Part shown: positions 29,031-37,271 of the stretch, one piece after another | Numbering within the stretch: position 1 is the first letter of the stretch | Layout: each line of letters starts with the position of its first letter | NCBI GenBank assembly: GCA_965262785.1 | Contig: OZ253559.1 | Coordinates: forward strand, 3,720,001-3,784,000 | DNA: 64,000 nucleotides | DNA from: G965218495 sp965262785 | Lineage (GTDB): Bacteria; Bacteroidota; Rhodothermia; Rhodothermales; Bin80 | Reading direction: 5' to 3' | The notes under the pieces: model-generated | The model's database searches: none | What the model was told of the DNA's origin: nothing | What the model saw: only the letters and a program-made list of their open reading frames with translations | Program-made: the position numbers and the translations under genes

Positions 29031-30710
29031 TTAGGGATCCTTCGCTTGGACAGAAAACTTGCCAGCGTCGGTGCGGGCCGCCTGACTTTGGTGACCAGGG
29101 TAGCGCACCTGCGCCTCCATCGTCGCCTGAGTCTCTCCCTCCTCCTGCTGCGGAATATTGGGTACATCCCTTGGAATCCAGGGCACGGGTTTCGCCGGAG
29201 CCGCAGCCTGCTTCTCCTGAATCAACGCAAGCAGGTGCGCCGTCGCCGGCTCACTTCGCTTGAGAAACGGCTGTGGCATCACGCCCAGGATGATCATAAG
29301 CAGCGCAAGTGGCGCCAGCGTAACAAGCTCCCGGCGACTAAGGTCGGGTATGGACCGGTTTTCCTCCTTATCGACCGGCCCGAAAAACATTCGGCTTAGC
29401 ATCCAGAGGAGATACACCGCAGCGAGAATTACCCCCGTCGTAGCCACCACGGTGAGTATCGGCATTCCGGGCGTGCTGCTGCCGAACGACCCTACCAGGA
29501 TAAGAAATTCCCCCACGAACCCGTTGAGCCCGGGCAAGCCGGCCGATGCCAACACCGACAGCGCCATGAAGAACGTGAGCAATGGCACACTGCGGGCAAT
29601 GCCGCCGTAATCTGACATCTTGCGCGTATGCCGCCTTTCGTAGAGCATCCCAACCAAGAGAAACAACGCGCCCGTAGACAAGCCATGATTGATCATCTGA
29701 ATCATCGCGCCCTGCAGGCTTGTGAGCGTAAACGCAAAGATCCCCAGAACCACAAAGCCGAGGTGGCTAACGCTGGAGTAAGCCACCAGCTTCTTGGCAT
29801 CAGGCTGAGCCCTAGACACAAGCGCGCCGTAGACGATCCCAATAACGGCCAGCGTCCCAAAAAGCACAGCATGCTCGGCAGCAGCATTCGGAAAAAACGG
29901 CAAACAGAACCGGATCAGGCCATAGGTACCCATCTTCAGCAAAACACCGGCCAGAATCACCGAGCCACCCGTTGGAGCCTGGACATGGGCGTCCGGCAGC
30001 CAGGTATGGAACGGAAACATCGGCACTTTGATGGCAAAGGCGAAGGCAAACAGCACGAAGAGCCACGCCTGCGTACTAATGGGGACATTAAATTCTAGAA
30101 GCTTGAAGTAATCCGTGGTAAAAACGCCCCCATTTACAGCCTGCCCCGCCACATGGCCCAAGTAGAGAATCGCTACAAGCATCAGCAGCGATCCGACCAT
30201 TGTGTATATGACGAATTTTACTGCGGCATAAATCCGCTCCTCGCCGCCCCAGACTCCGATCAAGAAATACATCGGAATCAGGGTTAACTCAAAAAAGATG
30301 TAGAACAATACGACATCAAACGCGCAGAACACACCCGTCATACCGGTCTGCAGGACAAGTAGCAGAGTGTAATAGCCCTTGATGTGCTGGCCAATGTACT
30401 GCCACGAAGACAGCACCACGATCGGCCCCAGAAGTGTGGTAAGCAGCACTAGCAGCAGGCTGATACCGTCAATGCCCACGAGATACTTTATGTCGTACGC
30501 CTCACTGATCAGGCTGAATCCGCCACTGGTGAACTGCAGGTCGGCCGCGTCCTGGACACTGAACCCAGTCCACAGCAGCACTGAAATCGCGAACGTGACG
30601 GTAGTCACAACCAGCGCCACTACGCGGATTGCCTGCTCGCTGCGCGCAGCCATCGTAAACAGCGCGCCCAGTAGTGGCAGAAAGATGACTATTGACAGAA
30701 GATCTGGCAT
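29031..30710 (-). CDS. nuoM: NADH-quinone oxidoreductase subunit M
   Basis: NuoM is the central antiporter-like subunit of complex I. The 559-residue chain contains FFELTLIPMYFLIGVWGG, with the conserved Glu, and KVPMFPFHTWLPDAHVQAPT, with the conserved Lys and discontinuous helix. I use the ATG at 30708-30710 (MPDLLSIVIF), 10 bases after nuoL; a TTG two codons upstream is possible. The C-terminal tail after the last helix (about 60 residues, from KRSEPATAHLL to the end) is long and hydrophilic compared with typical NuoM. Confidence 0.94.
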   Translation of the reverse strand: MPDLLSIVIFLPLLGALFTMAARSEQAIRVVALVVTTVTFAISVLLWTGFSVQDAADLQFTSGGFSLISEAYDIKYLVGIDGISLLLVLLTTLLGPIVVLSSWQYIGQHIKGYYTLLLVLQTGMTGVFCAFDVVLFYIFFELTLIPMYFLIGVWGGEERIYAAVKFVIYTMVGSLLMLVAILYLGHVAGQAVNGGVFTTDYFKLLEFNVPISTQAWLFVLFAFAFAIKVPMFPFHTWLPDAHVQAPTGGSVILAGVLLKMGTYGLIRFCLPFFPNAAAEHAVLFGTLAVIGIVYGALVSRAQPDAKKLVAYSSVSHLGFVVLGIFAFTLTSLQGAMIQMINHGLSTGALFLLVGMLYERRHTRKMSDYGGIARSVPLLTFFMALSVLASAGLPGLNGFVGEFLILVGSFGSSTPGMPILTVVATTGVILAAVYLLWMLSRMFFGPVDKEENRSIPDLSRRELVTLAPLALLMIILGVMPQPFLKRSEPATAHLLALIQEKQAAAPAKPVPWIPRDVPNIPQQEEGETQATMEAQVRYPGHQSQAARTDAGKFSVQAKDP

Positions 30711-30720
30711 ATCCAAAGCG

Positions 30721-32715
30721 CTAAAATATCATCAACGCGATCACTACCACGACACCAAATACTATCGCCAAGGCATATGCCTGCACCACGCCCGTCTGCA
30801 GGTATCGTACCAAGCCACTGATGCCTTGCGCCGCACGGGCCACCGCATTCACCAGGCCGTCTACGATGCGGTTGTCGAAGGGCGCCAGCACGTTTTCCGC
30901 GCCACCGACGACAGGCCTGACCACCACCTTCTGATAGAATTCGTCCCAGAAATAGCTACGCTGCCACCACTGGTATAGCACACCAAACCGCCCGCGAATC
31001 AGTTCGTCTCCCGACAGCTCATAGCGTGCAAAGAAGCGCCAAGCCCACCATACACCACCGACGGCGATGAGAGAGCCCAAAAGTATCAGTCCCACTTCCA
31101 TCCCCACACTCACGTGTGCGCTTGTCGCAGCCTCCGCCACCGGACCATGGTGCTCTCCATGGCCCACCAGGTAGCCGTGAATCCAGTTGGGCAGGCCGAC
31201 TTTCTCGGCCAGCTTTGGCAGCCCGATGAGCCCGCCTACCAGCGAGAGTGACGCCAACACTACCAGCGGAAACGTGATGGTCCATGGCGACTCATGCGGG
31301 TGCACCTCCTGAGCCCGGGGCCACCGCACGGTGCCTTCGAATGTAAGCATGTACGAGCGCATCATGTAGAACGCCGTCAGCAACGCTGTCCCGATGCCTA
31401 CTGCCCATACGAACCATGCAAAGACGTGTCCGTCGAATCCGAATTCAAATGCCTTGAACAGTATTTCGTCCTTGGAAAAGAACCCGGCCGTCAGCGGTAT
31501 CCCACTGATCGCCAGCGTCGCGATCAGGTATGTCCATCGCGTGCGCGGCATGTATCGCTTCAGGCCGCCCATCGTGCGCATGTCCTGCGCGTCGAACTCC
31601 CCTTCATATCCTTTGTGGCGCAACTCATGTTCGACATGGTGCATGCCATGGATCACGCTTCCTGAGCCCAAGAATAGACAGGCTTTAAAGAATGCATGCA
31701 TAGCCACGTGAAAGATGGCAACAAAGAAGGCCCCGACACCTGCGGCCATGAACATGAAACCCAACTGCGACACAGTAGAATAGGCCAGGACCCGCTTGAT
31801 GTCAGTCTGGGCAATCGCAATGGAAGCAGCTACCAGCGCAGTCAGGGCACCAACTACTGCGATAAGTCCCATTATGGTCGGTGCCAACAGCACGACCGAC
31901 GACATCCTGGCCAGCAGGTACAGTCCACTGGTTACCATCGTAGCCGCGTGAATGAGCGCCGATACGGGCGTCGGGCCTGCCATGGCATCAGGAAGCCAGA
32001 CAAACAGCGGAATCTGTGCACTCTTGCCCGTGGCTCCAATAAATAGGAGCAAGACCACTGCATTTAGCGTGCCTTGGGACATCTCGCTCACGCCCGCAAA
32101 CACTTCTGCAAAGCTTAAGCTGCCTACCTCGCGCACCAGGATGAACATCGCGAGCAAGAAAGCGAAATCTCCCACGCGGTTGACCACAAAGGCCTTAGTA
32201 GCTGCCGCGCTGTTCTTGAGGTCTTCGTACCAGAACCCTATCAGAAGAAACGAGCACAGCCCTACCCCTTCCCAGCCCAAGAACAGTACCAGCAAATTGT
32301 CTGCCAGCACCAAGTTGAGCATCATGAAAATGAAGAGGTTCAGGTATGCGAAGAACTTCCAGAAAGATCGGTCACCATGCATGTAACCGATCGAATACAG
32401 GTGTATCAGCGCTCCCACACCGGTAACCACGAGCGTCATGATCAGCGACAGGTGATCAATACGATATGCCACTGACACGGTGAAGCCCCCGGCTCCCATC
32501 CACGTGTAGAACGTGGCCACGTGAGCCTCGCTGAAACCCTGCTGGAAGAGCACTACGGCAAGGCAAAAGGGTACCGCCACCACGCCAGTCCCGACCGCGC
32601 CGATAAGTGCTTCACTCCGCCTGAGATGCGGCCAGAACAAGGGCAAGAGCCCGTTCAGCACCGCACCCGCAGCGGGAAGCAGCACAATCAGAAGAATCAG
32701 GAGGTCGGCGTCCAT
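30721..32715 (-). CDS. nuoL: NADH-quinone oxidoreductase subunit L
   Basis: NuoL is the distal proton pump of complex I and carries the long lateral helix. The protein of 664 residues has LVLFLGWEGVGLCSFLLIGF (conserved Glu) and QIPLFVWLPDAMAGPTPVSA (conserved Lys region). The C-terminal YLQTGVVQAYALAIVFGVVV is the helix that ends the lateral arm. It starts 27 bases after nuoK and is followed by nuoM after 10 bases. Full length for the family. Confidence 0.95.
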   Translation of the reverse strand: MDADLLILLIVLLPAAGAVLNGLLPLFWPHLRRSEALIGAVGTGVVAVPFCLAVVLFQQGFSEAHVATFYTWMGAGGFTVSVAYRIDHLSLIMTLVVTGVGALIHLYSIGYMHGDRSFWKFFAYLNLFIFMMLNLVLADNLLVLFLGWEGVGLCSFLLIGFWYEDLKNSAAATKAFVVNRVGDFAFLLAMFILVREVGSLSFAEVFAGVSEMSQGTLNAVVLLLFIGATGKSAQIPLFVWLPDAMAGPTPVSALIHAATMVTSGLYLLARMSSVVLLAPTIMGLIAVVGALTALVAASIAIAQTDIKRVLAYSTVSQLGFMFMAAGVGAFFVAIFHVAMHAFFKACLFLGSGSVIHGMHHVEHELRHKGYEGEFDAQDMRTMGGLKRYMPRTRWTYLIATLAISGIPLTAGFFSKDEILFKAFEFGFDGHVFAWFVWAVGIGTALLTAFYMMRSYMLTFEGTVRWPRAQEVHPHESPWTITFPLVVLASLSLVGGLIGLPKLAEKVGLPNWIHGYLVGHGEHHGPVAEAATSAHVSVGMEVGLILLGSLIAVGGVWWAWRFFARYELSGDELIRGRFGVLYQWWQRSYFWDEFYQKVVVRPVVGGAENVLAPFDNRIVDGLVNAVARAAQGISGLVRYLQTGVVQAYALAIVFGVVVVIALMIF

Positions 32716-32742
32716 CTATTGCAGCCCGCTAGTATGCAGCAG

Positions 32743-33048
32743 CTACCACTTGAAAAGGTTGATCTTGTTGATGTCGACGGTCAGCTTGTTTCGAAAAATG
32801 GCAATGACGATGGCCAGTCCAATAGCCGCTTCCGCGGCCGCCACCGACATTACAAAGAACACCAGAATCTGGCCCGACACCTCTCCCATTGACTGGCTAA
32901 GCGCTACCAGCGTCACATTGACGGCATTGAGCATGAGTTCGATCGACATGAGGATGACAATCAGGTTGCTCCTGAACAGGACACCCATCACGCCGATGGT
33001 GAACAACACCGCACTTAGCGTGAGATACCAGCTTAGTGCAACTTCCAT
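32743..33048 (-). CDS. nuoK: NADH-quinone oxidoreductase subunit K
   Basis: This 101-residue, three-helix membrane subunit of complex I has the two buried glutamates of the family in SIELMLNAVNVTLVA and SVAAAEAAIGLAIVIA. The ATG at 33046-33048 (MEVALSWYLTLSA) is chosen, 5 bases after the nuoJ stop. Extending upstream in this frame would overlap nuoJ and give an implausible leader. Confidence 0.94.
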   Translation of the reverse strand: MEVALSWYLTLSAVLFTIGVMGVLFRSNLIVILMSIELMLNAVNVTLVALSQSMGEVSGQILVFFVMSVAAAEAAIGLAIVIAIFRNKLTVDINKINLFKW

Positions 33049-33053
33049 GTGAC

Positions 33054-33557
33054 TTAGACGAATTTGCGTTTTGCCAGCATGACCGCACCTACGGTGGCCA
33101 CCAGTAATAATGCCCCAATCATCTCGAACGCGAGTGCGTAACGGGTAAAGAGCTCTTTGGCGATGGTTGTTGCCGAACCTGTGTCCGCAGCAACCACCGT
33201 GGGCTCGGGGAGCAGCTGAAGACCCGTTGAGGCCACAAACACCAGTTGCGTCAAAACAATCACGCATAAAACAAAACCCACAGCCTTCTTCCAGTCCATC
33301 TTGTCCATCAGTGGCAAAGAGCCCAAATTGAGTAGCATGATGACGAATAGAAACAGCACCATGATAGCGCCCGCATATACGAGTACCTGAACGACGGCAA
33401 TGAATTCAGCACCGAGAGTCAAGAATAACCCGGCCACGCAGAAGAGTGTCAGAATCAACCACAGCGCACTCGTAACCGGGTTGCGCGCGATCAGCATCCC
33501 CAGCGCTCCGACCACCGATACACCGCCCAGAAGGATGAATAGCGACTCAGCTAGCAT
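33054..33557 (-). CDS. nuoJ: NADH-quinone oxidoreductase subunit J
   Basis: This 167-residue membrane subunit of complex I has five hydrophobic helices, including the family signature VVQVLVYAGAIMVLFLFVIML, which contains the pi-bulge helix near the quinone channel. The ATG at 33555-33557 gives MLAESLFILLGGVSVVGALG, the normal NuoJ start. It is the first gene of this nuo cluster: nuoA-I are not upstream. About 520 bases of unassigned DNA and then an IS element precede it, so its promoter must lie there. Confidence 0.93.
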   Translation of the reverse strand: MLAESLFILLGGVSVVGALGMLIARNPVTSALWLILTLFCVAGLFLTLGAEFIAVVQVLVYAGAIMVLFLFVIMLLNLGSLPLMDKMDWKKAVGFVLCVIVLTQLVFVASTGLQLLPEPTVVAADTGSATTIAKELFTRYALAFEMIGALLLVATVGAVMLAKRKFV

Positions 33558-34079
33558 GAACAAGACAGTAAGCGAGCCGTGTTGTTGTACGTCGGTGCAT
33601 GGCAGACAAGTGACCCGCCAATTTACATAAATTGCATAGCAAGCAAAAGAAAAGATCGCGTTAAGGGCTCCCCTGTTGGCCTGTTTCCGTCGGATGCGGC
33701 GCGGCCCGCCCTTCCGGTAACGGTGATTGGCCCAGGTATCCGCCGGTATTTGCTTGGAAGCGCGGCTGAGCGCGGCCCAGAAGGCAGGTACTGGCCAAAA
33801 GACCAATGCCCGTCGCAGCGGAAGCTTCGCTGCAAACGCGGTGCCCTCTGCGGCCGGTCCCTGCGCCATGGCTGGCCGAGGCGGCCCGGCTATGCCATGG
33901 AACGCCTGCTGCCGCAAGCGTAACGCTAAAGTATGCAGCGGGTGAAACATCGCTCTCCTCAGCCGCACCGGCTGCGCCCGGGAAGCCAGAGACCTTATGT
34001 CGGGGTTGTAGCACTTCGATTCAATTCCAATTGTGCCTGCAGCGCCCGTGAAAAGGATTGCTCTTCTTCTACGAACTGG
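33558..34079. other. no recognisable gene; leader region of the nuo cluster
   Basis: The 522 bases between nuoJ and the IS256-like element hold several overlapping short frames but none I recognise. They are GC-rich except for an AT-richer stretch near 33610-33665 next to nuoJ. I looked for RNase P RNA and tmRNA landmarks on both strands and found none. The nuoJ promoter is presumably in the AT-richer part. The region may also hold relics of genes displaced by transposition. Confidence 0.4.
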
Positions 34080-34088
34080 GCGGGGGGC
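34080..34088 (+). repeat. target-site duplication, left copy
   Basis: The nine bases GCGGGGGGC directly abut the left inverted repeat of the IS256-like element and recur at 36569-36577 beyond its right end. Eight to nine bases is the duplication length known for IS256-family elements. Confidence 0.75.
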
Positions 34089-34150
34089 GGTGCACCATTC
34101 TTAGTTGTTAAAAGGCAGAAACAGTTAGATGATGGAGTCATTTTCCACAT

Positions 34151-35245
34151 ATGTCTATTCTGCTTTCTATGCACGGACTACACACGCATCCCACCCATCT
34201 TGACAGCGTCTCTGGCGCTGATCTGCGCGCCTCTGGTGACTGGCGTCTCTACCTGGTCAGGCAGTTCAGCGAGATCATGGAGTTGCTCGGCCGAGAGGGG
34301 GCAGCGCGGCATGAGCGCGCCAATGCAGGCGGGGCTGATGGTCTGGAACTGGAAGCGCCTGTAGCCAGCGCCGATACCGCAGCGTGTACCTGCTGTGCGA
34401 GCTGCGTATCCACGCGGGAGGGGCCGAAGCTCGCGCCTTCTGGTGCGCAGCCACTGGACCCTTTGGTGTCAGCCCACGCGGAGCGGGCCCTGGAAGTATT
34501 CACTACTCGGCCATTGTCACAGGACGACTTCGGGGCGTTGTGGATCGACGCCGCCTATGTCCTGGGCACGCAGTATGTCTTCTGCATAGGCGCTACGATG
34601 ACGGGACACAGACGGATCCTGAGCTTTGTAGCTTCGTCGCTGGAGGACGCCGCACTTCTGAGTCGGATGCTGCAGCAGCTCACCGAGCGGGGGCTTTGCA
34701 CGGAGCGAGGAATCTTGTGCGTGATCCCGGGGGGAAGCGGCCTCTGCGAGGCACTCGCGACCCGCCTGGCCGATTCCGCCCAGGTGCAACGGTGCCAGGT
34801 GCAAAAGACCCGGCGTGTGCTGAGCTATCTGCCCGAGGAGAAGCGTCTGGAGGTGCGCTGCGCTTTGCGTCACGCGTGGGAGGCAGCCGACTACGAGACG
34901 GCCCTACGGGCGCTGATGCGTGTGCACAGCACGGTGGCCCGCGAGAACCGCACCGCGGGCTGCTGCCTGAAGGAGGGGCTCAAGCAGACGCTGACCTTGC
35001 ACCGGGCCGGAGTCTTTGCCGCCCTGGGTCGGAGCCTTAAGACCACCAGCGTGATTGGCCGTGTCAGCCAACGCTTAGTCACACGCTTGAGGCAGTATGC
35101 CCGGTGGATGCCACCGGAGCAGCGCGAGGCGTGCATGGCCCTGGGACTGCTGGAAATGGAAACAGGCCTGTACCGTCTGGCCCACGCTGCATACCTTGCG
35201 CGCCTTCGCAATACCCTCTTCGGCGAACGTACTACTGAATGCTAA
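34151..35245 (+). CDS. catalytically degenerate IS256-transposase paralogue
   Basis: This 364-residue protein aligns with the transposase that follows it but has lost two of the three catalytic acids. LWIDAAYVLGTQYVFCIGAT keeps the first Asp. The second site, VDGSKG in the partner, is IPGGSG here. The Glu site, NSIENLN in the partner, is SVIGRVS here. The overall fold is kept (CALRHAWEAADYETALRALM against AYRKPTYAEAKAALTMIQ; SLKTTSV against SLRTTNS), and the frame is open over its whole length. The N-terminal part is rich in Ala, Cys and Arg and unlike the partner. It may help or inhibit transposition. The start is uncertain. Confidence 0.7.
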   Translation: MSILLSMHGLHTHPTHLDSVSGADLRASGDWRLYLVRQFSEIMELLGREGAARHERANAGGADGLELEAPVASADTAACTCCASCVSTREGPKLAPSGAQPLDPLVSAHAERALEVFTTRPLSQDDFGALWIDAAYVLGTQYVFCIGATMTGHRRILSFVASSLEDAALLSRMLQQLTERGLCTERGILCVIPGGSGLCEALATRLADSAQVQRCQVQKTRRVLSYLPEEKRLEVRCALRHAWEAADYETALRALMRVHSTVARENRTAGCCLKEGLKQTLTLHRAGVFAALGRSLKTTSVIGRVSQRLVTRLRQYARWMPPEQREACMALGLLEMETGLYRLAHAAYLARLRNTLFGERTTEC

Positions 35246-35260
35246 TCCACCCTTGTACCT

Positions 35261-36553
35261 ATGAAGACCCCTACCACCGCTTCTTTTCCTTTGGACCTCT
35301 TCGGAGAGCTCATGCGTGCCTTCAGCCCGTGCAGCATGCAGGCGAAAATCAACGCGGTGCTGAACATCGGCACGTTTATCCAGCACATGGCCTTGCAGAT
35401 CATCAGTGACGAGGTAGCTGCGCTTTGCGGAACTTACCGCAGCAGACGCCACAGGCCGCACCAGGGGCGTTACCTGCGCTGGGGCTACAATCCAGGGTCC
35501 ATCCGACTGTGGGGGCAGCGGGTACGCATCCGCGTGCCGCGCGTGCACGACACCCGCACGAACAAGGCGCGCCCCCTTGAGAGTTACCAACGACTTCGCA
35601 GCACGAAGGTAGATGATGAAAAGCTGACCGAGATGTTGCTCATGGGAATCAGCCAGCGCAACTACCAGCGGGCCGCCCGGCAGTTTGCCGAGGCCTTTGG
35701 TCTGAGTGCGACCTCGGTCCGGCGCAGGTTTATCAAGCGTGGCGCCCAGACGCTGGAAGCGTTCTTTGAGCGTCGGCTGGACAGCCTGGACCTGGTGGGC
35801 CTGTGGATCGACGGCAAGCACTTTGCGAAGTACCAGATGATGGTCGTCATGGGGCTGACCCTTACCGGCGAGAAGGTAGTACTGGGGTTTGCGCAGGTAC
35901 CTTCGGAGAATACCGAGGCCATCCAGGGGCTTCTGGAAGCCCTGATTGCCCGTGGGCTACGCTTCCAGCAAGGACTGCTCTGCATGGTGGATGGGTCCAA
36001 GGGCATACACGCGGCTGTAGACAAAGTCTTTGGAAAGTACGCGCTCATTCAGCGCTGCTGCTGGCACAAGCAAGAAAACGTGGTGGCTCATCTGAACAAA
36101 GAGGATCAGGATCACTGGCGTAAGCGTCTGCAGGCGGCCTATCGAAAGCCCACTTACGCGGAGGCCAAGGCTGCGCTGACGATGATCCAAGAGACGTTGA
36201 AGACCAGCGCACCCAAGGCTGCCTCGAGTCTCGCGGAGGGCATGGAAGAGACACTGAAGCTGCATCAACTCGGACTGGCCAAACCGCTGGGCCGAAGCTT
36301 GCGAACTACCAACAGCATCGAGAACCTGAACAGTGCCTTCAGTCGCCTCTTCCACAACGTGACGCACTGGATGCACTCGGATCAGATTCAACGGTGGATG
36401 GCGCTGGGGGCCATGGAATCCCTTCGTAACTTGCAGCGGATTCCCCAAGCAGAGCATCTTCCGAAGCTACGCATGGCTTTACATGAACACATAAGTTGCA
36501 CAGCACAATTGAATACTACCTCCACGCTACTGAGGACGCCTTCCACCAACTGA
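35261..36553 (+). CDS. IS256-family transposase
   Basis: This is a complete 430-residue Mutator/IS256-type DDE transposase. The catalytic acids lie in LWIDGKHFAKYQMMVVMG (Asp), LCMVDGSKGIHAAVDKVFG (Asp) and SLRTTNSIENLNSAFSR (Glu). The CCWHK motif between the second Asp and the Glu is the family's C/D-x2-H signature. The gene starts 15 bases after the paralogue and ends inside the right inverted repeat. Confidence 0.93.
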   Translation: MKTPTTASFPLDLFGELMRAFSPCSMQAKINAVLNIGTFIQHMALQIISDEVAALCGTYRSRRHRPHQGRYLRWGYNPGSIRLWGQRVRIRVPRVHDTRTNKARPLESYQRLRSTKVDDEKLTEMLLMGISQRNYQRAARQFAEAFGLSATSVRRRFIKRGAQTLEAFFERRLDSLDLVGLWIDGKHFAKYQMMVVMGLTLTGEKVVLGFAQVPSENTEAIQGLLEALIARGLRFQQGLLCMVDGSKGIHAAVDKVFGKYALIQRCCWHKQENVVAHLNKEDQDHWRKRLQAAYRKPTYAEAKAALTMIQETLKTSAPKAASSLAEGMEETLKLHQLGLAKPLGRSLRTTNSIENLNSAFSRLFHNVTHWMHSDQIQRWMALGAMESLRNLQRIPQAEHLPKLRMALHEHISCTAQLNTTSTLLRTPSTN

Positions 36554-36568
36554 GAATGGCGCACCACC

Positions 36569-36577
36569 GCGGGGGGC
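36569..36577 (+). repeat. target-site duplication, right copy
   Basis: GCGGGGGGC repeats the nine bases at 34080-34088. It begins three bases after the 28-bp inverted repeat, so the right end carries three extra bases (ACC) relative to the left. Confidence 0.7.
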
Positions 36578-36815
36578 CGACCAGCTCAAGGTTTGCCAGC
36601 AGCGCTTCCTGGAGCGACCGGTTGAGGTCACGCTGGTGGACGCCAGTGGCCAGAGAGACTCGGTGCACAGCACGATTACTTCTTGCGGCTCCGCTGGCTA
36701 CGTAGAGAATCCACGGGTTCCAGCGGTCTACGCAAGCGCGGTCAATATCGCACGCGTAGTGCCACATCATGGCATGCTGCGGTAGAACGCTGGGAGTCGC
36801 TGCCGCGCTCGGCAT
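36578..36815 (-). pseudogene. relic, possibly of a beta-propeller peptidase (DPP-IV-like)
   Basis: One minus-strand frame reads DRWNPWILYVASGAARSN followed by RAVHRVSLATGVHQRDL. This resembles the blade pattern of the dipeptidyl-peptidase IV propeller, where a phrase like YFVAS is followed by a RHLYRVSL phrase. No catalytic domain is present and there is no plausible start. It is a low-confidence relic. No gene is seen from 36816 to 36929. Confidence 0.2.
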
Positions 36816-36929
36816 GACCCAATCGATGCGCGTGGCTGGCGTATGGACTCCACGGCGTTGCCCACCCCAGGGAGCACGTCGAATTCCCGCCGAGACCCTG
36901 GTGACGGGGCGGCTTTGACCATACCGGGC

Positions 36930-37121
36930 CTAAAAAGCGTTTGGCATACCCGCTACTCCTCGCTCAATCGCGAATCCGTCGTGCTCCAGGATTCTAATCA
37001 GCAGCTCGGCGGACTGAATCCCCCTCAGCGAGGTTTCCGGGCAATCCCGCATCGCCGTGGCCATGTGGCGGATCTCGTCAGCCAGCACCTCTGCAGCATC
37101 GGACGCAGCCTGCTTGTGCAT
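36930..37121 (-). pseudogene. truncated M20-type amidohydrolase (AbgB-like) N-terminus
   Basis: From MHKQAASDAAEVLADEIRHM the frame reaches CPETSLRGIQSAELLIRILE and GFAIERGVAGMPNAF and then stops. In M20 peptidases of the AbgB/aminoacylase type this block (PETSL...QSA...GF.VERGVAGMPTAF) is followed by about 400 more residues that hold the metal site. None are present downstream (below 36930), so this is a short remnant cut off early. It may have been decayed by nearby transposition. Confidence 0.55.
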
Positions 37122-37271
37122 TGAGATGTTCTGTGCCTGGGTAGCTGTGCACAGATGCAGAATTCCGCGTGCTTTCAAGGTTGCCAACTGGTGCATGGAT
37201 GCGAGTCTTGCTGCGTTTTGGTGCCTGGTCTGTGTTGGCGGCTCCAAATTGCGCTTAGCGCTGATGGATCA

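Larger units (their letters stand above)
34089..36568 (+). mobile_element. intact IS256-like element with two transposase-type genes
   Basis: The element is about 2480 bp. Its ends are imperfect inverted repeats of 28 bp at 34089-34116 and 36538-36565 that agree at 23 of 28 positions; the left begins GGTGCACCATTCTTAGTTG and the right, read inward, GGTGCGCCATTCTCAGTTG. A 9-bp direct repeat, GCGGGGGGC, flanks it at 34080-34088 and 36569-36577. It holds two rightward genes: a paralogue lacking catalytic residues and then a complete transposase. Intact ends plus an exact duplication indicate a recent, single-event insertion. Confidence 0.88.

Noticed and set aside
33558..34079. Possible RNase P RNA or tmRNA upstream of nuoJ
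   Set aside because: The conserved landmarks of either RNA were not found on either strand.
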